A stretch of 13,435 nucleotides of DNA from an uncultured Oscillibacter sp. (GCA_910585245.1 CAJUCO010000052.1:1-13435); one strand, 5' to 3'; positions 1 through 7,074 are shown, counted from the first letter of the stretch. A program made the numbers and translations. Notes: generated by a model from the letters alone, not told the origin.

Positions 1-134
1 TCCGACATTTTCAGGAAGATCAGGTATGTAAGCTGCTCCAGATAGTCGCCGTAGGACACGCCGTTGTCCCGCAGGGGGTTGCACATCCCCCAGACTTTGG
101 AGATGATGGTGGAGGTTTGGTCAGGCATGGTCAT
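1..134 (-). CDS. hsdM: Type I restriction-modification DNA methyltransferase subunit (HsdM), N-terminus only
   Basis: This is the first 44 codons of a gene that runs off the left edge. The translation contains PLRDNGVSYGDYLEQLTYL and then IFLKM, the conserved opening of HsdM methyltransferase subunits, which form the M2S1 (and with HsdR the R2M2S1) complex and methylate adenine at the site chosen by HsdS. The catalytic NPPF and SAM motifs lie outside the window. The ATG at 134-132 overlaps the hsdS stop codon as ATGA, so translation is probably coupled. A second in-frame ATG at 128-126 (protein then starting MPDQTST) is an alternative, with the GAAGGGGG stretch serving either start. It is the last visible gene of the operon that starts at hsdR. 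Family assignment is secure; completeness cannot be judged. Confidence 0.9.
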   Translation of the reverse strand, partial: MTMPDQTSTIISKVWGMCNPLRDNGVSYGDYLEQLTYLIFLKMS

Positions 135-1297
135 AGTCCCCCTTCAAACGCTTTCTTTAAAATACTCTGCCGCAGGGCTTCCGCCTGTCGCAGAGCCGTG
201 TCTACCGTTTTTTCAATGTTGTCGCAGACAGATAAACGGGATTCAATAGCAGTCACGATACTCCACTGATCCTCTGCTCGAAATATAGGAATCTTTAAGC
301 CGGAAATCTCTGACGAGTTAATATTGTGTACGCCACTTGTTGATTTAGCTTTATTTTCAATGTAGATTCGTGCCTCATGCGATTGCAGATAATAAAGCAA
401 AAACTCTGGCACAAGCGAAGATTTATCTTTTATCCGTAAACGCATCAAATATCCTGCAAAAGTTCCTTTTGTATCATTCTCCCTAATAAGTGCGGCTCTT
501 CCAACTAAAGACCCACTACCATTTGAACGGATTATCAGAATATCTCCATGCTCCAATTTTATCTGCTCCAATTCATCGTTGGAGAATTCTGAGTATTTAA
601 TGTCCTCATGACTTATATGGCCGGTTGCATAGTCTATATTGGGAATGCGATAAACATCCACACTCTTTTCACTGTGAGCATAATCACATTTTTTTGATGT
701 ACCATATCGTGGTTTTTCAATATAGTTGCTGAGCAGAGCCGTCCCGAACTTCTCCGAGGCTGTCAGAACTCCCTCAAACGCCTCTTTCAGCACCGCCTGC
801 CGGTACACCTTCAGCCTTTCCTTTGCCGTTCTCAGCTCAGCCACGCCGGCGTCCAGCTGGGAGAACAGTTCCTCAATGCGGGAAACGATGCGCTCTTGTG
901 TTGCAAGAGGCGGAATCTTAACTTTTATTTTGGAATAGTGCTGTATCCAGTACCGTTTATGTGTGCTGGCATCAAATTTAATAATCTGCATTCTATAAAA
1001 GATAAATTTGGGCAGTACCAAATCAGTGTTAGTCGTTAGAATTTTCATCGCAGATGACTTTACTTTGAACTTAAAATTTACATATTGACTTGCCGTAGTG
1101 AAATCATCAAAGATAATTACAGGCAGTACGTCATATATACCTTGTTCCTCATTTGTATAGCCAAGAATAAAGGTTTTGCCCGCAGTTAAAACCGGAGTTT
1201 TATAATTGTTGTCATAGTCTGTGGACTCGACAATATACGCAGTAGGCTGTTCAAATGACAATAATTGACCCAAGGCATATTCAGTCCAGCTATCCAT
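131..1297 (-). CDS. hsdS: Type I restriction-modification specificity subunit (HsdS)
   Basis: This 388-residue protein is the DNA-recognition subunit of the type I complex. It has the two-fold layout of the family: target-recognition domain 1 (about 1-145, with PVLTAGKTFILGYT and IIFDDFTTA followed by KVKSSAMKIL), a central helical region (about 155-200, TQERIVSRIEELFSQLDAGV to RQAVLKEAFEG), target-recognition domain 2 (about 200-335) and a C-terminal helix (ending RQSILKKAFEGGL). The KEAFEG/KKAFEG pair is the internal repeat expected of HsdS. I chose ATG 1297-1295 because AGAGGGCG lies just upstream; a longer frame to 1381 has no such site. The start overlaps the end of the 70-codon gene (stop 1290-1292) and the stop overlaps hsdM. 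The TRD-coding parts are AT-rich while the central helix-coding part (about 725-900) is GC-rich, which suggests domain exchange. The frame is intact; the target sequence cannot be inferred. Confidence 0.93.
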   Translation of the reverse strand: MDSWTEYALGQLLSFEQPTAYIVESTDYDNNYKTPVLTAGKTFILGYTNEEQGIYDVLPVIIFDDFTTASQYVNFKFKVKSSAMKILTTNTDLVLPKFIFYRMQIIKFDASTHKRYWIQHYSKIKVKIPPLATQERIVSRIEELFSQLDAGVAELRTAKERLKVYRQAVLKEAFEGVLTASEKFGTALLSNYIEKPRYGTSKKCDYAHSEKSVDVYRIPNIDYATGHISHEDIKYSEFSNDELEQIKLEHGDILIIRSNGSGSLVGRAALIRENDTKGTFAGYLMRLRIKDKSSLVPEFLLYYLQSHEARIYIENKAKSTSGVHNINSSEISGLKIPIFRAEDQWSIVTAIESRLSVCDNIEKTVDTALRQAEALRQSILKKAFEGGL

Positions 1298-1502
1298 TTT
1301 TTCGCCCTCTGGAACTTTCTTTTGCGGCATCAACCATGGATTTATAAAGTTCCTTCTGCATAGGATTCCAGTTTGGTGCATTATCGCCTAATTCTTTCAA
1401 TACTCTAGTTGCCGCTTCCATTTCTATATCGGACATTGTCATATTACCGCTCGCAACTTGCGAAAAAAGTTTAGCAAAACTAATCATATCGAAAAAAGTC
1501 AT
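1290..1502 (-). CDS. Small protein of unknown function inside the hsd operon (70 aa)
   Basis: I do not recognise this gene. It encodes 70 residues, mostly helix-forming, with no membrane segment, signal peptide or metal site; the stretch IEMEAATRVLKELGDNAPNW is followed by a charged C-terminus ending SSRGRKNG. Support for a real gene is good: AAAGGAGG sits seven to eight bases before the ATG at 1502-1500, and the last codons overlap the hsdS start (ATGGATAG), a typical coupling arrangement. It lies between the zinc-ribbon gene and hsdS in the same operon and is AT-rich like the neighbouring small gene. Position suggests a role tied to the type I complex, such as controlling specificity-subunit synthesis or activity, but this is inference only. 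Confidence 0.72.
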   Translation of the reverse strand: MTFFDMISFAKLFSQVASGNMTMSDIEMEAATRVLKELGDNAPNWNPMQKELYKSMVDAAKESSRGRKNG

Positions 1503-1511
1503 TGGTATGTC

Positions 1512-1549
1512 CTCCTTTACGCCACCAACTCCACATTCAATTCAATCAA
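1512..1549 (-). repeat. Vestigial second copy of the hsdR 3' end
   Basis: Read on the minus strand, this stretch matches the true hsdR end at 2005-2042 at 32 of 38 positions, including the stop codon and the ribosome binding site that follows (TAAAGGAG). In frame it would encode LIELNVELVA and stop, against LMELNVNLVA and stop in HsdR; the reading extends back as FEALIDALIELNV, which also looks like an HsdR tail. It lies between the zinc-ribbon gene and the 70-codon gene. The simplest reading is that the 70-codon gene once followed hsdR directly and the zinc-ribbon cassette arrived with a new hsdR end. Confidence 0.7.
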
Positions 1550-1565
1550 AGCGTCTATTAGGGCT

Positions 1566-1997
1566 TCAAAAGTCCATGTAGCTACTGTGAGGCGACAAAG
1601 CAGTGGAATCCATTGCATCAAAAAACTTTTTATCCGCAGCGGTTTTGCGTTCCTTATCATAGGTCCCTTTCATATGGCAATGAGGGCACTCAAAAGTTCC
1701 GTTATAATCATTACAATCAAGCTGAATTAGCTGATTCGCAATATCCCAGCAGTGAGAGCAATAACACAAGGCCGGTTCTTCATCCCTTATAGTCACATAA
1801 GGTTCCAAATGGCGAACAACTTTTCCCGATATATCCTGTTTCTTTTTCAATTCTTCATTTTCTTCTTTCAATCGGCTTATTTCCGCCTGTAAATCAAGTG
1901 CTTGAGCACTCAAATCTAGTAATTGACGATAAAGATCAATATTGTCGGCTTGCTGCATAACTTTCGCAACATCTTTAATCCCATCATAAAGTCCCAT
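1566..1997 (-). CDS. Coiled-coil and zinc-ribbon protein linked to type I restriction
   Basis: The product has 143 residues. Residues about 20-56 are heptad-like and charged (LYRQLLDLSAQALDLQAEI, then RLKEENEELKKK), giving a likely coiled coil for self-association. Residues 78-107 hold two cysteine pairs (CYCSHC at 78-83 and CPHC at 104-107), which fit a four-cysteine zinc ribbon. There are no membrane segments. AAAGGAG precedes the ATG at 1997-1995 and overlaps the hsdR stop, twelve bases away, so translation is probably coupled to hsdR. Proteins of this general build occur beside mobile and restriction genes in Bacillota, but I know no proven function. It may bind nucleic acid or protein as an accessory or regulator of the restriction system. 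Its AT-rich composition differs from hsdR, consistent with separate acquisition. Confidence 0.82.
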   Translation of the reverse strand: MGLYDGIKDVAKVMQQADNIDLYRQLLDLSAQALDLQAEISRLKEENEELKKKQDISGKVVRHLEPYVTIRDEEPALCYCSHCWDIANQLIQLDCNDYNGTFECPHCHMKGTYDKERKTAADKKFFDAMDSTALSPHSSYMDF

Positions 1998-2009
1998 TTC
2001 TATTCTCCT

Positions 2010-4760
2010 TTACGCTACTAAATTTACATTCAATTCCATCAAAATCTCCTCATACTCCTCCCCGAACAATTCATAGAACCGCCCCAGGCCGCCCTTGCGG
2101 TCGAAGGGGCTGAGGTTCAGGTCCTCCGGCACCATGCTGAGGGAGGCGGCGATATGGTCTTTGATCAGCCGCAACCACTCCATCTGCTCGTCGGTGAAGT
2201 GGACGGCCCCAGCGTTGCGGCGGAAAGACCACTGCTGGAAATTGTAATTGACCCGCTCGGCAAAGGGGGCCAGAGTCTCCAACGCACCCAGCTCGAAGCG
2301 AATCAGGGAGACAAGATCGGCCAGCTGCACCGCCGTGTTTCGCTTCACCTTGTCCGGCTGCCGGATGGCGTAACAGTTCCACAGCCGCTCCTTGGTGGCG
2401 CCCTTCGCTTTCAGCTTTTCATGCAGCGCCTTGAGTTGGGCAATCGCCATGGGCCGGTCCTTGTACCGCTGGTCATAGATGATCCGCAAGGCCGTGATCT
2501 CGTCCCGGTTTTCCTGAATAAATTCCCGGAACGTCTTGATTGTCCGCTCGGCGGCCTCTTCCTGGCTGACGTCATACCCGGCGAACAGCACCGTGTCAAG
2601 ATTGATATTATCAATGAGCTGTTCATGATTCCGGCGGACATTTTCGATATAGTCCCGCACCTCCGGACTGTGGAAGGGAGCGGCGGCAGTGGTGACAAGG
2701 TCCCGCTGAGCAGCATCCAGCAAAGCCTGCCGGTCCGGAGTAGGTTCGCTGTCCTCCGGCAGGGAGACACCCGCCCGGGCCGCAATCACGTCCGGGTCAA
2801 AGGCGTCCAGCAGGGCCTGGGCCGTCTGTCCGGCGGAGGCCCCGGTGATCTCCTGGAATTTCCTCCGCTCCCAGGGCGTCATTTGCGCGTTTAGACGAAT
2901 CATCCGGCTGGCCAGGGATGTGAGGGTGTTCTCATCCCGCGCGCCCAAGGCCACGTTCATCATCAGCTCTTTCAGGGAGACGGAGGGCTTGCGTTCCAAG
3001 GCGCGGGTGTCCGACTTCTTGGATTTGGTGACGCCCACCGCGTCCACAATGACAAAGTGGTCCTTGTTCTCTGTGGCGGAGGGCGTCACCTTTTGTAGAT
3101 CATCCTTGCTCAGCGTCCGGGTACCCCGGCCCTTCATTTGCTCGAAATAGTTCTTGCTCCTCACATCCCGCATGAAAATCAGGCACTCGATGGGTTTCAC
3201 ATCCGTCCCAGTGGCGATCATGTCCACAGTGACGGCAATGCGGGGATTATATTCGTTGCGGAACGAAGAGAGCAGCGCCTCCGGATTTTCAGCGGAGTAG
3301 GTGATTTTCTTACAGAACTCATTGCCCTCGCCAAATTCCTCCCGGACGATCTGGATGATGTCGTCCGCGTGGCTGTCGGCCTTGGCAAAGATCAGCGTTT
3401 TGGGGACTTCTTCACGGCGGGGAAACAGCGTTGTATAGAGGTTTTCTTTGAAAGCCCGAATCACAGCCCGTATCTGGCTGGGGTTGACAATATCCCGGTC
3501 AAGACGGGAGGGCACATAGCTGACGTCCTCGTCCATCTGTTTCCAGCGCTTCTCCCGGGACAGGCGGTTCCGGTATTCGATTTGCTGCTTTACGATGTAT
3601 CCGCCGTGCTGTCCCACTTCTGTCTCAATGAGGAAAATGTCCTCCCCCACGTTGACCCCGTCAATGATGGCCTGCTCTCTGGAGTACTCGCTGACCACGT
3701 TTTGATGAAAAAAGGCAAAGGTGCGCTTGTCCGGCGTGGCGGTCAGGCCAATCATAAACGCGTCGAAATACTCCAGCACCTGGCTCCAGACATTGTAAAT
3801 GGAGCGGTGGCACTCGTCCACGATGATGCAGTCAAAAAATTCCGGCGGATAGTTTTCGTTGTAGACCACTTCCTTCGGCGCTTTGCCGCCGGCGGTCACA
3901 GACTCGCTGAAAAGAGCCTCCTCCGCGGACTCGTCCAGATCCTCACCCTTCAGGATGGAGTACATCCGCTGAATGGTGCTGATATAAATTTGCGTATTGG
4001 CCGGCATCCGGGAGGATTTCAGGCGGTACACGCCGTAGATATCGGAAAACGGTCTGGGGTCATCGTTGGGAATGTAGGCCAGAAATTCCCGCTCCGCCTG
4101 TTCCCCCAGGCTTTTGGTGTCCACCAGGAATAAAATACGGTTCATTTTTCCGAATTTCAAAAGGCGGTAAGCGGCGGTGATAGCGGTAAAGGTCTTTCCT
4201 GCTCCGGTGGCCATCTGCACCAGCGCTCTTGGTTTGTTTTCGGCAAAAGAGCGGTCCAGCTTACTGATGGCACGAATCTGACAGTCACGAAAGCCGGTGG
4301 TGTCAAAGGGCGGAAAATGCTTCATGTTGTTGCGGATGGTATCGGGCGCACTTAACAGCGCCCTCAAAGTTTCCGGGCGGTGAAACGAGAAGACGCTCCG
4401 GGAGCAGTATTTCAGGTCGTGATAATCCGTGAACCGGGTCAGCTTGTCCGTCGCTTCGTAGGCAAAGCGGATGGCGGTATCGCCCTTAATCCACTTGAAT
4501 TTGCTTCCGGCGTAACGTGCGGACTGATCCTCCACCGTGGTGATTTTTTCTCCGCTTTCTGTCCGCTTTGCCTCCACAATACCCGCGAGGGTTCCGTCAA
4601 TGAAAAGGGCATAGTCCACCTCGCCTGTGCTGGTTGGGAACTCCCGCACAGCAACGCCTGTGGCAGAGGACAGGTTCAGGTGTTTTATGTCCTGAATCAC
4701 CCAGCCGGACTGTGTCAGCTTCTGGTCTATTACAAGACGGGCTTTTTCTTCTGGCGACAT
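2010..4760 (-). CDS. hsdR: Type I restriction enzyme ATP-dependent endonuclease/translocase subunit (HsdR)
   Basis: This 916-residue protein is the motor and nuclease of the type I complex: it translocates DNA using ATP and cuts unmethylated DNA away from the recognition site. The N-terminal PD-(D/E)xK nuclease is visible as GEVDYALF (D49) and IVEAKR (E63, K65). The SF2 helicase core follows: Walker A ATGAGKT (184-190), DECH (315-318), GLTATP (338-343), an ATGTD motif near 516-520 and QMKGRGTR (541-548). The last 250 residues are the helical C-terminal domain of the EcoEI-like HsdR group, which binds the methyltransferase core. Length and motifs are intact, so activity is plausible. AAGGAGGG lies eight to nine bases before the ATG at 4760-4758. 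It is the first gene of the operon and is GC-rich relative to the small genes after it. Confidence 0.97.
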   Translation of the reverse strand: MSPEEKARLVIDQKLTQSGWVIQDIKHLNLSSATGVAVREFPTSTGEVDYALFIDGTLAGIVEAKRTESGEKITTVEDQSARYAGSKFKWIKGDTAIRFAYEATDKLTRFTDYHDLKYCSRSVFSFHRPETLRALLSAPDTIRNNMKHFPPFDTTGFRDCQIRAISKLDRSFAENKPRALVQMATGAGKTFTAITAAYRLLKFGKMNRILFLVDTKSLGEQAEREFLAYIPNDDPRPFSDIYGVYRLKSSRMPANTQIYISTIQRMYSILKGEDLDESAEEALFSESVTAGGKAPKEVVYNENYPPEFFDCIIVDECHRSIYNVWSQVLEYFDAFMIGLTATPDKRTFAFFHQNVVSEYSREQAIIDGVNVGEDIFLIETEVGQHGGYIVKQQIEYRNRLSREKRWKQMDEDVSYVPSRLDRDIVNPSQIRAVIRAFKENLYTTLFPRREEVPKTLIFAKADSHADDIIQIVREEFGEGNEFCKKITYSAENPEALLSSFRNEYNPRIAVTVDMIATGTDVKPIECLIFMRDVRSKNYFEQMKGRGTRTLSKDDLQKVTPSATENKDHFVIVDAVGVTKSKKSDTRALERKPSVSLKELMMNVALGARDENTLTSLASRMIRLNAQMTPWERRKFQEITGASAGQTAQALLDAFDPDVIAARAGVSLPEDSEPTPDRQALLDAAQRDLVTTAAAPFHSPEVRDYIENVRRNHEQLIDNINLDTVLFAGYDVSQEEAAERTIKTFREFIQENRDEITALRIIYDQRYKDRPMAIAQLKALHEKLKAKGATKERLWNCYAIRQPDKVKRNTAVQLADLVSLIRFELGALETLAPFAERVNYNFQQWSFRRNAGAVHFTDEQMEWLRLIKDHIAASLSMVPEDLNLSPFDRKGGLGRFYELFGEEYEEILMELNVNLVA

Positions 4761-4793
4761 CGTGATTCCCTCCTTGTTTCGGCAATTTACTCC

Positions 4794-4822
4794 ATTATAC
4801 CGAATAAAGCCTCTGGTTACAA
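4794..4822 (-). promoter_or_regulatory. Sigma-A promoter of the hsd operon
   Basis: On the minus strand TTGTAA (4822-4817) and TATAAT (4799-4794) are separated by exactly 17 bp. Transcription would begin near 4787, about 27 bases before the hsdR ATG, with the AAGGAGGG ribosome binding site between. No other convincing promoter was seen between this point and hsdM, so the five genes are probably one transcript. Confidence 0.8.
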
Positions 4823-5172
4823 GGCGCTATTTCGTTGTTTATAGCGGCGCAATATTTGATAGAGTATATTTTACAGATGAACAGCACAAGGGCGGTATGT
4901 CCCGTACCACGCGGAGGGCGCCGCATTTATAAGTATAAGGTACCGGCCGGAATCATATGGGCAGATTTTACCGCTGGCAGTTGCCTCACATTGGTGGCAG
5001 GACTGGGAGCCGCCCTGACACTGAGGCGCTTTTGCGGAGATGTATGGAAATCCTGAGCAAATGGTAATGGGATTGGTCCCACGCTGTCCATATGGCGGCG
5101 CGGGGCCTTTATGTTTGAATCATTTCTATTGCGTAAGAGGGGGGATGGATGTGGTTTGTCCTATCCCGCTGC
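4823..5172. other. Intergenic stretch without a supported gene
   Basis: This lies between the hsdR promoter and the 3' end of the membrane-protein gene. Both strands were read in all frames. A 73-codon plus-strand frame (4835-5056) exists but has no ribosome binding site, no recognisable domain and an unconvincing composition. No clear terminator for the membrane-protein gene was found. It may hold decayed coding DNA, but nothing in it can be identified. Confidence 0.5.
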
Positions 5173-6222
5173 TCATATAATGCCGGCAAAAATACTCCAG
5201 GCTGTAAACAGATTCGCGGCAAGGGCTGCCAGAGAAATGAGCATATCCCAGCCGCTTATGGATATCTTATCCTGGTATAAACGCTCTTTGTCAATAACCG
5301 CCTGTTCTTTTGGACCGCCGGAGGCGGTTCGGTACGTTTTTCGCAGAGCTAGGGATGACTGATAGACCCACTCATGATGCAGACGCCGCAGATAGGCTCG
5401 CGAAACCAGTACAATAAAAACCCAGGTTCCAAGGCCGCATATAATCAGAAACAGCACCAAATATAAAAAGTCTGGACGGACAAACATCCAATAGTGTTCA
5501 CCTGTAAGCCCTTCCTTCGGCGTAAGCTTCCACAAGGCGAAGAAAGAAACCGTGCTGAGAAAAGAGTCCATTAAAAAATAGAGATAGATCGTATTGGCGA
5601 TGTTCAGTAAGAGCTGGAAACCGTGGGTTACGGACGGAAGTTCTTCCACATACTCCAAGCCGTTTCTGCCGGCCTCCCTGTACAAGCGCATAAGAAAATA
5701 GACAAACATAATGCAGATATAGTAACTTGAGAAATTCAAAGTGATCACCACGGTAATGAGAAAAAAATAGAGAATCGTGCCTTCCGGTGTCAAAGGGTCG
5801 TTCATAGGATCAAGATACCCCATTAAAAATATGACTGACGACAGGAAGAAGATGGACCAAAGGACGGTATATATAACTTTAAAAATTCCATTTTTCCCGC
5901 TGCCTTTCAGCTGGAACTGATAAAGCCAGCGGCGGAGGGAGATGTACAAAGCGCGGTATCCTTTGCCGGGAAACGCCCCTTTCAGGCGCATGAAATCCTT
6001 GCGAACAATGGGGGCGTAATAGAACCAGATGTAAATAATAAGCATCTGTGATCCGACCCAGAGAATCCGCCAAATCAAGTGTTCCCCCCAGGGAGGCATT
6101 TTGTTTGAAAACGGCGTGTGAACGATTATGATAAAAGTAGCCGCCATTGTAAAAAATGCGTATAGATAAAATAATGGGGTTTTTTCATTCATATGTTTTT
6201 CTACAAAAGCCATAATCTCCAT
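5173..6222 (-). CDS. Polytopic membrane protein of unknown function (349 aa)
   Basis: I do not recognise the family. The protein has about seven to nine hydrophobic segments, near residues 17-36, 49-69, 114-136, 149-178 (perhaps two), 203-231 (perhaps two), 252-277 and 326-348. A basic cytoplasmic-type loop lies at 72-112 (VRKDFMRLKGAFPGKGYR and LRRWLY), and a long charged loop at 278-325 (LRRLHHEWV, then KEQAVIDKERLYQDK). Aromatic residues are abundant. No signal peptidase site, nucleotide-binding motif or catalytic signature is visible. The start at 6222-6220 follows AAAGAGGGCG at suitable spacing; a second ATG at residue 4 is possible. It stands alone on the minus strand. The start region is enclosed by an inverted repeat and preceded by an AT palindrome (6184-6271), so expression may be controlled there. 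Base composition is less GC-rich than the genes to the right. Confidence 0.8.
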   Translation of the reverse strand: MEIMAFVEKHMNEKTPLFYLYAFFTMAATFIIIVHTPFSNKMPPWGEHLIWRILWVGSQMLIIYIWFYYAPIVRKDFMRLKGAFPGKGYRALYISLRRWLYQFQLKGSGKNGIFKVIYTVLWSIFFLSSVIFLMGYLDPMNDPLTPEGTILYFFLITVVITLNFSSYYICIMFVYFLMRLYREAGRNGLEYVEELPSVTHGFQLLLNIANTIYLYFLMDSFLSTVSFFALWKLTPKEGLTGEHYWMFVRPDFLYLVLFLIICGLGTWVFIVLVSRAYLRRLHHEWVYQSSLALRKTYRTASGGPKEQAVIDKERLYQDKISISGWDMLISLAALAANLFTAWSIFAGII

Positions 6223-6271
6223 AGAAACGCCCTCTTTTTTATAAATTTATAAAAATCCCCATATGAATGAA
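6184..6271 (-). promoter_or_regulatory. 12-bp inverted repeat enclosing the start of the membrane-protein gene
   Basis: TTCATTCATATG at 6184-6195 is the exact reverse complement of CATATGAATGAA at 6260-6271. On the transcript the upstream arm lies in the leader and the downstream arm is codons 10-13 (His-Met-Asn-Glu). The 64-base loop holds the ribosome binding site, start codon and the palindrome at 6236-6255. Pairing could hide or present the start region; this function is inferred. Confidence 0.5.
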
Positions 6272-6642
6272 CAGTGTTTATCTATCCGGCGGGAAATTTT
6301 ATGCCTGCGGTATTAATATAACACAGCCTTTCCGTTTCGTCGACAAAAACCTTTCTCTTTCCATAGAAGCTGCTTTCCATGAAACATGAGAAGGAAATCC
6401 ACTGGAATATCTGAGCCCCAAGGCAGACGTAATCACCTTGGTTGACGAAACTTCCCCTATATACAGGTTCCGGATAGGATGATAAAACAGACCCGTATTC
6501 TAGGGCGGGTTAGGGGGGGAATGGCGAAGAAAAAGGGCGTAGCGCGGATATCCATGATCTTCTGATAAAACTTCCGCCTGGACAGCAGGATTTCCCGGAT
6601 TTTTTCCAGCTGCTCCTCACCTTTGGGATTCAGAATTTCCAA
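6223..6642. other. Non-coding stretch upstream of the membrane-protein gene
   Basis: Apart from the palindrome and inverted-repeat arm described near 6236-6271, no supported gene is present. A minus-strand TTG-initiated frame (6457-6642) encodes 61 residues beginning EILNPKGEEQLEKIREILL; its first half is helix-like and plausible as protein, but it has no good ribosome binding site and degenerates into low-quality sequence after residue 33. It could be a gene fragment cut at the integrase junction. A CCAAGG...CCTTGG inverted repeat (about 6419-6443) is too short to interpret. Confidence 0.45.
6236..6255. promoter_or_regulatory. Perfect 20-bp AT-only palindrome upstream of the membrane-protein gene
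   Basis: The sequence TTTTTATAAATTTATAAAAA is its own reverse complement. It ends 14 bases before the start codon at 6222 and directly abuts the ribosome binding site on the minus strand. It could be a dimeric repressor operator or a weak leader hairpin. It could also overlap a poorly conserved promoter, which I could not define. Confidence 0.45.
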
Positions 6643-6858
6643 AAGGGCACACCTTTGCTGCTTCTGGCATCGGGCGTGGATGTGAAAACCTTGTCAGGTA
6701 TCCTTGGCCACACCGGAGCGGCGTTCACGCTGGCCACCCACACCACCGTGTGGAAGCGGGCCTCGGAAGTGGTGGGCGATTTTCTGACAGACATTTTTGG
6801 GGAGGAGTTGAAACCATGGGAAGAAAGCGCAAAAACGGCGAGGGGACTGTTCGACTGA
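6643..6858 (+). pseudogene. Tyrosine recombinase/integrase, C-terminal fragment A
   Basis: The translation LLLASGVDVKTLSGILGHT followed by GAAFTLATHTTVWKRASEVV matches the C-terminal catalytic region of Tn916/ICE-type tyrosine integrases, where SGVDVKTLSGILGH is the segment just before the nucleophilic Tyr. In this family the segment normally reads like FTLDTYTHV; here the Tyr position is His (FTLATHTTV), so even the remaining part would be inactive. An HTFA-like HxxR-region remnant sits in another frame at about 6648-6660, so a frameshift separates it from the rest. The remaining N-terminal and core domains are absent. The fragment runs out of frame across the start of fragment B. It is clearly decayed; which element it came from is unknown. 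Confidence 0.75.
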
Positions 6859-7072
6859 GAGAGGACGAATGCTGGGAGGGCCGTGTGGCCATTGGCTACG
6901 ATGACAAGGGCCTGGCCAAAACAAAAAATGTCCTTGCCGGAAGCAAGGCGGGATGGCGTTGCGGAACATCTACGCCCATGTTACAAGCGATATGCAGCGG
7001 CAGGCTGCCGCCGGAATTTCCGCAAGGCAATCCCCCAAATCACATCTTGACTTTTCCAGTCGAATGCGTATA
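6816..7072 (+). pseudogene. Second tyrosine integrase, N-terminus joined to C-terminal tail (internal deletion)
   Basis: An ATG at 6816 with GGGGAGGAG upstream opens MGRKRKNGEGTVRL and then WEGRVAIGYDDKGLAKTKNV, typical of the N-terminal arm-type DNA-binding domain of ICE/Tn916-like integrases. After about 42 codons the similarity ends near 6944. In another frame, from about 6956, LRNIYAHVTSDMQRQAAAGI is the classic C-terminal tail of such integrases, with the nucleophilic Tyr in NIYAHVT. The central SAM-like domain and catalytic Arg/His boxes (about 300 codons in the family) are missing, so an internal deletion with a frame change produced this fossil. It follows fragment A head to tail, which suggests successive elements used the same site. 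Confidence 0.75.
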
Positions 7073-7074
7073 AT
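7047..7074 (+). promoter_or_regulatory. Sigma-A promoter of the MATE gene
   Basis: TTGACT (7047-7052) and TATAAT (7069-7074) are 16 bp apart, giving a predicted start near 7081. That leaves about 30 bases of leader before the TTG start at 7111, with AAGGGAG in between. The promoter lies inside the C-terminal debris of the second integrase, so it may have arisen or been exposed by decay of that element. Confidence 0.75.

Noticed and set aside
4835..5056. Plus-strand 73-codon open frame in the gap right of hsdR
   Set aside because: It overlaps no ribosome binding site, begins opposite the hsdR promoter, and its translation has no recognisable domain or regular amphipathic pattern.
6290..6350. 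Possible minus-strand promoter for the membrane-protein gene (TTGTCG with TGTTAT or TATATT)
   Set aside because: Spacing and -10 match cannot both be satisfied well, so no confident promoter is called.
6457..6642. Minus-strand 61-codon frame beginning EILNPKGEEQLEKIREILL
   Set aside because: It needs a TTG start without a good ribosome binding site, and the second half (FFFAIPPLTRPRIRV) does not look like a real protein; at most it is a gene fragment.
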